DNA of 64,000 bases from Acanthacorydalis orientalis. Taxonomy: Eukaryota; Arthropoda; Insecta; Megaloptera; Corydalidae. The position numbers and the translations under genes are program-made. The stretch covers positions 41,827,818 to 41,891,817 of the forward strand of contig CM068315.1 of NCBI GenBank assembly GCA_034766995.1, written 5' to 3'. This document shows, in pieces, positions 59,800 through 64,000 of the stretch (its first letter is position 1; every line of letters starts with the position of its first letter). The notes below the pieces were generated by a model. The model did no database searches. It saw only the letters and a program-made list of their open reading frames with translations, and had not been told where the DNA came from.

Positions 59800-59905
59800 T
59801 TATTATAGTTATTCTGCTGGTGTTTATCCTTTTGAATCATCTCAGTATCTCTTCTACACAATTAGTTTCGATACATGTGTCATCTTCAGGTAGATATTAA
59901 AAATT
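59800..59905. repeat. Palindromic repeat family 2, left arm only
   Basis: CTGGTGTTTATCCTTTTGAA, then AATTAGTTTCGATACATGTG and TCATCTTCAGGTAGATATTA. Confidence 0.8.
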
Positions 59906-60772
59906 GATTTTTTATATCAATCCTTTAAATCTCCATCAGTCACAATCATCATACTGCGGTGAGTTTTTATAATATGTATTTATAGTAATAATTTGATATA
60001 TAGTATATGTGAAAATGTTGATGCATTATCCTACTGCTCTTCAGTTTTTAAATCAACTGAGTTTCTGTCTTCTACAAAAAGGCATAAAAGACAGAAAAGC
60101 AAGTGATTATGAGCACCGAACCATATAAACACATATTTATGTCTTACATGTAAAACATAAACGTGTGTATTGATTGATTTAAATTTATAAAAAAATAAAT
60201 GTTTCAACATTTACGAATTGGCATTTTTATATACGAAATTAAATTTATTTATTTGTAAATTTTCTTCAAACACATTTTCAAAAATTAAAACAGAACAAGA
60301 CACTAAATAAAAAATACACAAATCAATATAAATAAACATTATAACGAAACAAGCGAAACGTTTCGAGTGAACACATCTGTTCGTACAAACTGTATATTTA
60401 TTTTCGAATTACAGTCTGTCTAACTGATTTTTTTAAATCGTTAAGGACTTAAAAACCGACAGTCGCGTTACAAACATCTCTGCGTTTCTAAACCGTGCTG
60501 TAAATAAATAAAAGAGATATGTGTGACAAGTGCATAAATAAATACCATATTGAGATGCATATCGATAGTTTTAAGACAATCCATTTGTTTTGTATATCTG
60601 TGTGTGTGTTTTTTTTTTCAATTTCGCTCGGAAGCACACCTACTGATTTAGTGGTCCAGTTAATTTAAATGTGTACGTAAATAAAATTGGTTTCGATTAT
60701 CGAATAACAATTTTATCAGCTTTCTCTATGTCAAATGACAATTGATTCTATAATGGAGATGTCAGATGACAC

Positions 60773-60776
<4 letters not shown>

Positions 60777-60834
<58 letters not shown>
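60777..60834. repeat. (TA)n microsatellite
   Basis: Uninterrupted TA array. Confidence 0.98.
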
Positions 60835-60836
<2 letters not shown>

Positions 60837-61199
60837 ATAAATGCTCTATCAAAGATGAAAAGATAATTAAAGAATTAGAAACACCTGGTTAACAAGCAGG
60901 TTTCAAAATGAAATATGATAAAACAAAATTAAGAATTAATACATTTATTTCCTAGACAAAAATTGTTACAAAAAAGTAATTGAAGAGATTATGAAATTAT
61001 CTATTTAGGATAACTTACAATGACAATAAATAATTCCATTCGGAATTTAATCCTCGAAAATAAATTAAGTGGAACTAGTATCTCATAAATAATATTGACT
61101 AGAAACCAATAAATATAAAAAGGCATAGAAAAGGTCAATGAATGAATGAGGTAAAGATATAAGAAAAAAATACTAGATCATACAAAATAGATAAATATT

Positions 61200-61340
61200 A
61201 AAAGAGGGCTTTATCAAATAATCGATTGTCAAATATTAAAGATTGCAACAATCAAAAATAATCTATTATTGAACATTTTTGATTAGACTTTTTTATGGCA
61301 TACGGCGAGTGAAAAATTATTTTGTAAAACATACATTTTT
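61200..61340. repeat. Foldback MITE, right arm
   Basis: CAACAATCAAAAATAATCTA, TTATTGAACATTTTTGATTA and GAGTGAAAAATTATTTTG. Confidence 0.72.
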
Positions 61341-61422
61341 GCATGTATATGCATACATTTCAAATAAATGCTTTTTATATATGATTATAAATTTAATATT
61401 TTTTAAAATACTTAGTATGTAA

Positions 61423-61833
61423 CAACGGTGGCCAAACTGCGGGTCGAGAACCGCATGTGACTCTCAAAGCTACTCTGTTGCGGCTCCCGAGACAATATTG
61501 CGTTTCATTACCATTTTTCCTAAACTTTTATATTTACAATCTTAAGAGTATAGTATATACCAATATTAGAATATTTTATATATAAACGGGTAATTCACAT
61601 CATCTTTTCAAACATCGATATGAATTATATGTTCAAACTGCTGTTTAAGATGACTACGGTTATGGACAATCCTCAAAAAATATATAATACTAAACAATTT
61701 TGTTAATTAATACTTGCTGAATGCAATAAAAATAAATTCGGGACGAGGAGAGGGTCAGGGTGAAGCTTTGAACATTCAAAAATGTATGAAAAGTATTATG
61801 TGACACGGTACCAGGGGTGGGCAACCACCCCTG
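61423..61833. mobile_element. hAT-type miniature element with hairpin right end
   Basis: Begins CAACGGTGGCCAAACTGCGG (then GTCGAGAACCGCATG, typical of hAT left ends). The right end reverse-complements to CAGGGGTGGTTGCC. The flanks GTATGTAA and GTATATAA match at 7 of 8 bases. The right terminus lies inside a perfect 12-bp stem, 61809-61820 with 61825-61836. Confidence 0.83.
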
Positions 61834-61889
61834 GTATATAATTATAATTTTTCAAATACTGATATCATAATAAATAATTATTTTAAGTA

Positions 61890-62402
61890 CCAGGGGGCTC
61901 TGACTACTACTCACTACATTCTACGACCCGCGGATTGCTCCGCCCTCGATTGCTTCACTAGCTCTCGTTAAGTGTTAACAATTTTTAAATAAGAAATGAA
62001 AAACAATAAAGATATTGTCTAATAAAATTTATTTTTTGATATTAAATAAAACCATGAAAATATTGAAACTGACAAGAAAAGATGTTATAACTTATTGTAA
62101 ACTTATTCTAAAACTTCTGTGTACTCGTTATTCGTAATTGATTTGTGTTCTTCTGTACACTGAAACTTGATACCCTGCTTAAAAGTAGATCTCGATAGAC
62201 CGACATACAACTGACCGTGCCCGAATACTGTTTCATTGTAATCGACGAACATGACGATTCGTGAAACATCGGAAATGATCGGGAATGGAATATGTTAACG
62301 TGCTACTTGTTGAGTGCAGTCAGAGGAGCGACGTGGAGGAGGTGGTCTACACAAAAAAAAATGTGTTAAAAAATTTTTACAATGGAATTATTTTCTATAT
62401 AT
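61890..62402 (-). mobile_element. Helitron 3' fragment, second copy
   Basis: On the minus strand it encodes FVDYNETVFGHGQLYVGLSR then STFKQGIKFQCTEEHKSITN and stops after EYTEVLE. It closes with a GCGGA/TCCGC hairpin and CCCTGG followed by T (CTGG at 61893-61890). Matches 13960-14443 along its length and is the better preserved copy. Confidence 0.82.
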
Positions 62403-62861
62403 ATAAAGATAATATTATGCTGTTCACATACTTTTTGTGATAATATCGAGTACAGTACCTTCAGATAAATTTTAATTTTTTATATTCGACCATCGTAAAT
62501 ATAAAACTTTATTTTACAGTTTTCAGAACATATAGCCATATGTCACATTTCATTTGTCTCTAAAAGGAGATATTGAGACATATGAGTGTGTCTGTAGATC
62601 TATTCAAAATCACATATTCTACTGATACTCGTTTTAAGAGGATTTTCTAAAGAGTATCGGAAAAGACTTACACGTTCTTTCAATAGTTTTTTCTTTTTAC
62701 TTTGAAACAGTTCTTTCAGAAGATGTTAATCACTATTAAGCCTGTATAAGTTTTTCGAGTATTTGTCAAACTTGCAAGACGAATAAATGGGTTTTACTAC
62801 TATTCCGACTTTTTTTCATGATTTTATTTTCTAAATCGGATTTCGATATTTAGTTTATTGC

Positions 62862-62910
<49 letters not shown>

Positions 62911-63047
62911 ATATGTATCCATGTATAGTATTTATTTTAACATATTTGTTATATTTTTTGTATAATAGCCAAAAATCTTGTTTAATATCCAGTTTAAATT
63001 CAAATATTAATTCTTTTTTCGTCCCATAAACCATAATCTCTAATAAG
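62403..63047. other. Gene-free stretch before the M13 exon
   Basis: A TA array at 62864-62904. Presumed intron. The pyrimidine run TTCTTTTTTCGTCCC (63011-63025) could serve the acceptor of the exon that follows. Confidence 0.5.
62864..62904. repeat. (TA)n microsatellite
   Basis: TA array passing into TATG repeats. Confidence 0.96.
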
Positions 63048-63267
63048 TCTCCATGTACGAAAATACTTCAATGAGGAATCAAAGAAAACTGCATTAGAAA
63101 TGGTTAAATATATCAGAGACGAATTCAGGAAGATTCTCGACAAATTGGATTGGATGGATGATACTACACGACAGAGTGCATTGGACAAAGCTGCAAGTAT
63201 GGCAACACATATCGCTTATCCTGATGAATTAACGGATAACAAAAAGCTTGAAGAGTTTTATGATGGT
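63048..63267 (+). CDS. M13 metallopeptidase (neprilysin-type), single internal exon
   Basis: The open segment reads LHVRKYFNEESKKTALEMV, KYIRDEFRKILDKLDWMDDT, TRQSALDKAASMATHIAYPD and ELTDNKKLEEFYDG. It matches the M13 family just N-terminal to the zinc site (family pattern LYVRKYF...FR..L..LDWMD..T...A..KA..M...IGYPD). The exon starts after AG at 63046-63047 and ends at a strong donor, GGT then GTAAGT at 63268. It begins one base before a codon boundary and ends between codons. M13 enzymes are type II membrane or secreted zinc endopeptidases that cleave signalling peptides. The zinc-binding HExxH and the N-terminal ectodomain are not in the window. No stop interrupts the exon, and both splice signals look functional. 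Whether it is a live exon or a stray fragment cannot be settled here. Confidence 0.9.
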
Positions 63268-63384
63268 GTAAGTATTTATTCTAAGAAATTAAGATTGAAA
63301 TACTAGAAGATGAATAAAACATTTCTTTGGCGTTAAAAATAATACAGCCTAAAAATAATTACCACAAACAATTTTTCGGAGAAC

Positions 63385-63560
63385 TAAAACATAGAAAAAT
63401 ATTCCTGTGTCTTGCTGCTATGAGAATAATGAATTTCAGCATCAAAATGTGTTTGAAAAACAATCAAAAATGATCAATGGTCATTTATTGACCATTTTTG
63501 ATCAGTGTTTTTTGTCATTTGTGCAGAGAGAGAATATTCATTTGTAAAACATGAATATAG
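63385..63560. repeat. Foldback MITE, right arm
   Basis: TTTCAGCATCAAAATGTGTT, AACAATCAAAAATGATCAAT, GACCATTTTTGATCAGTGTT and GAGAATATTCATTTGTAAAA. Confidence 0.8.
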
Positions 63561-63719
63561 TTATTATTAATATTTTTTTAATTTTTAAGTGGTATTTATG
63601 ACATAAATTTAATATAACAATTAGTTATTAAAAATTGTTTTTCTTAAATCAGTTATATTGTTCTTCAAATAATGATAGTAATTATAAATATGCCTCACAA
63701 ATCTATTTTTCAGAAGTAT

Positions 63720-63870
63720 GACTTAATAAACATTCACAAATAAAAGTTGGGTCTACCCTACCTCAAAAATACTGATATCACAATCGAAATAATAATAAGT
63801 CATAAGTAATAAGTTATAAAACATTTTCGTCTAAAAGACTGTTGAGAGTGAAAATTTGTTTGTGAAAAGG
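63720..63870. repeat. Foldback MITE, diverged right arm
   Basis: CACAATCGAAATAATAATAA then AAACATTTTCGTC and GAGTGAAAATTTGTTTGTGA. Confidence 0.5.
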
Positions 63871-64000
63871 AATATAAATACATACGCCAGGAACAATCTT
63901 AATGATACCAGTAAGGGACAACATTATTTTTACTCTTTAATTGATTCTCTGAAAATTCATTGATTTCAGAATACATATATGAAGTTTATTCCGAGAAAAA

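Larger units (their letters stand above)
58907..61199. other. Gene-free stretch
   Basis: A half copy of palindromic family 2 at 59800-59905 and a TA array at 60777-60834. A slightly GC-richer patch lies at 60380-60520. No exon is supported. Confidence 0.4.
63268..64000. other. Presumed intron with foldback-MITE pieces
   Basis: Follows the M13 donor. Contains two MITE pieces (63385-63560, 63720-63870). The final bases (GATTTCAG then AATACATA at about 63964) resemble an acceptor, but the 31 bases after it do not match the M13 sequence expected next. Confidence 0.5.

Noticed and set aside
63972..64000. Possible next M13 exon after GATTTCAG at the window end
   Set aside because: None of the three frames of the remaining 29 or so bases resembles the M13 sequence expected after EEFYDG, and the window ends before it can be tested.
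1..64000. CRISPR arrays, rRNA, tRNA and known microRNAs
   Set aside because: No direct-repeat/spacer pattern, no tRNA-like box pairs and no insect microRNA seed sequence I know was found by eye. A tRNAscan or miRNA search was not possible.

Overview
This window looks like very AT-rich insect nuclear DNA, most likely from a hymenopteran and perhaps a bee. That assignment is inference. It rests on short spliced introns in the one clear multi-exon gene, insect-like p47 and neprilysin sequence, TA microsatellites every 1-2 kb, and many decayed mariner, hAT and piggyBac-like relics. There is no sign of prokaryotic organisation, and I saw no CRISPR, rRNA or tRNA.

The genes lie at the two ends. A single-exon glycosyltransferase-92 (DUF23) type II membrane protein (6-1178, +) converges on a five-exon p47/NSFL1 cofactor gene (2538-4072, -). 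At the far right is one intact exon of an M13 (neprilysin-type) metallopeptidase (63048-63267, +). No other M13 exon was recognised. The roughly 59 kb between p47 and that exon is therefore either intergenic or one very large intron. I see no functional link between the three genes.

The middle is a transposon graveyard whose element boundaries can often be read from the sequence. (1) Mariner-type relics: a 1.03 kb element with TA duplication (5009-6042); three ~0.8 kb copies sharing the same missing N-terminal half (15665-16474, 41714-42538, 48019-48814); two short deletion derivatives (11713-12278, 58695-58904); and two longer relics (20640-21416, about 28621-29918). (2) hAT elements with 8-bp target duplications: 21417-21859, 26923-27676, 30167-30527, 37969-38722, 39401-39814, 46237-47277, 61423-61833. 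(3) TTAA-flanked piggyBac-like miniatures: 24359-24440, 46503-46886 with a second one nested at 46630-46720, and probably 57199-57473. (4) Two 3' ends of a Helitron still coding the end of its helicase (13960-14443, 61890-62402). (5) A Jockey-type LINE 3' fragment (about 23760-24358) and a 368-bp retroposon with a perfect 13-bp target duplication (53018-53385). (6) Two dispersed inverted-repeat families: a long foldback MITE seen more than twenty times, and a shorter palindromic one seen about six times.

More than forty TA-rich microsatellites, often compound with CA/GT or GA, punctuate the region and produce many artefactual YIYIYI reading frames. I found no convincing new multi-gene system. 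The observations most worth checking are the in-frame alternative donor within the p47 UBX domain, the GT92 protein lacking its usual acidic motif, the triple-nested transposon at 46.2-47.3 kb, the foldback MITE family, and the isolated M13 exon.
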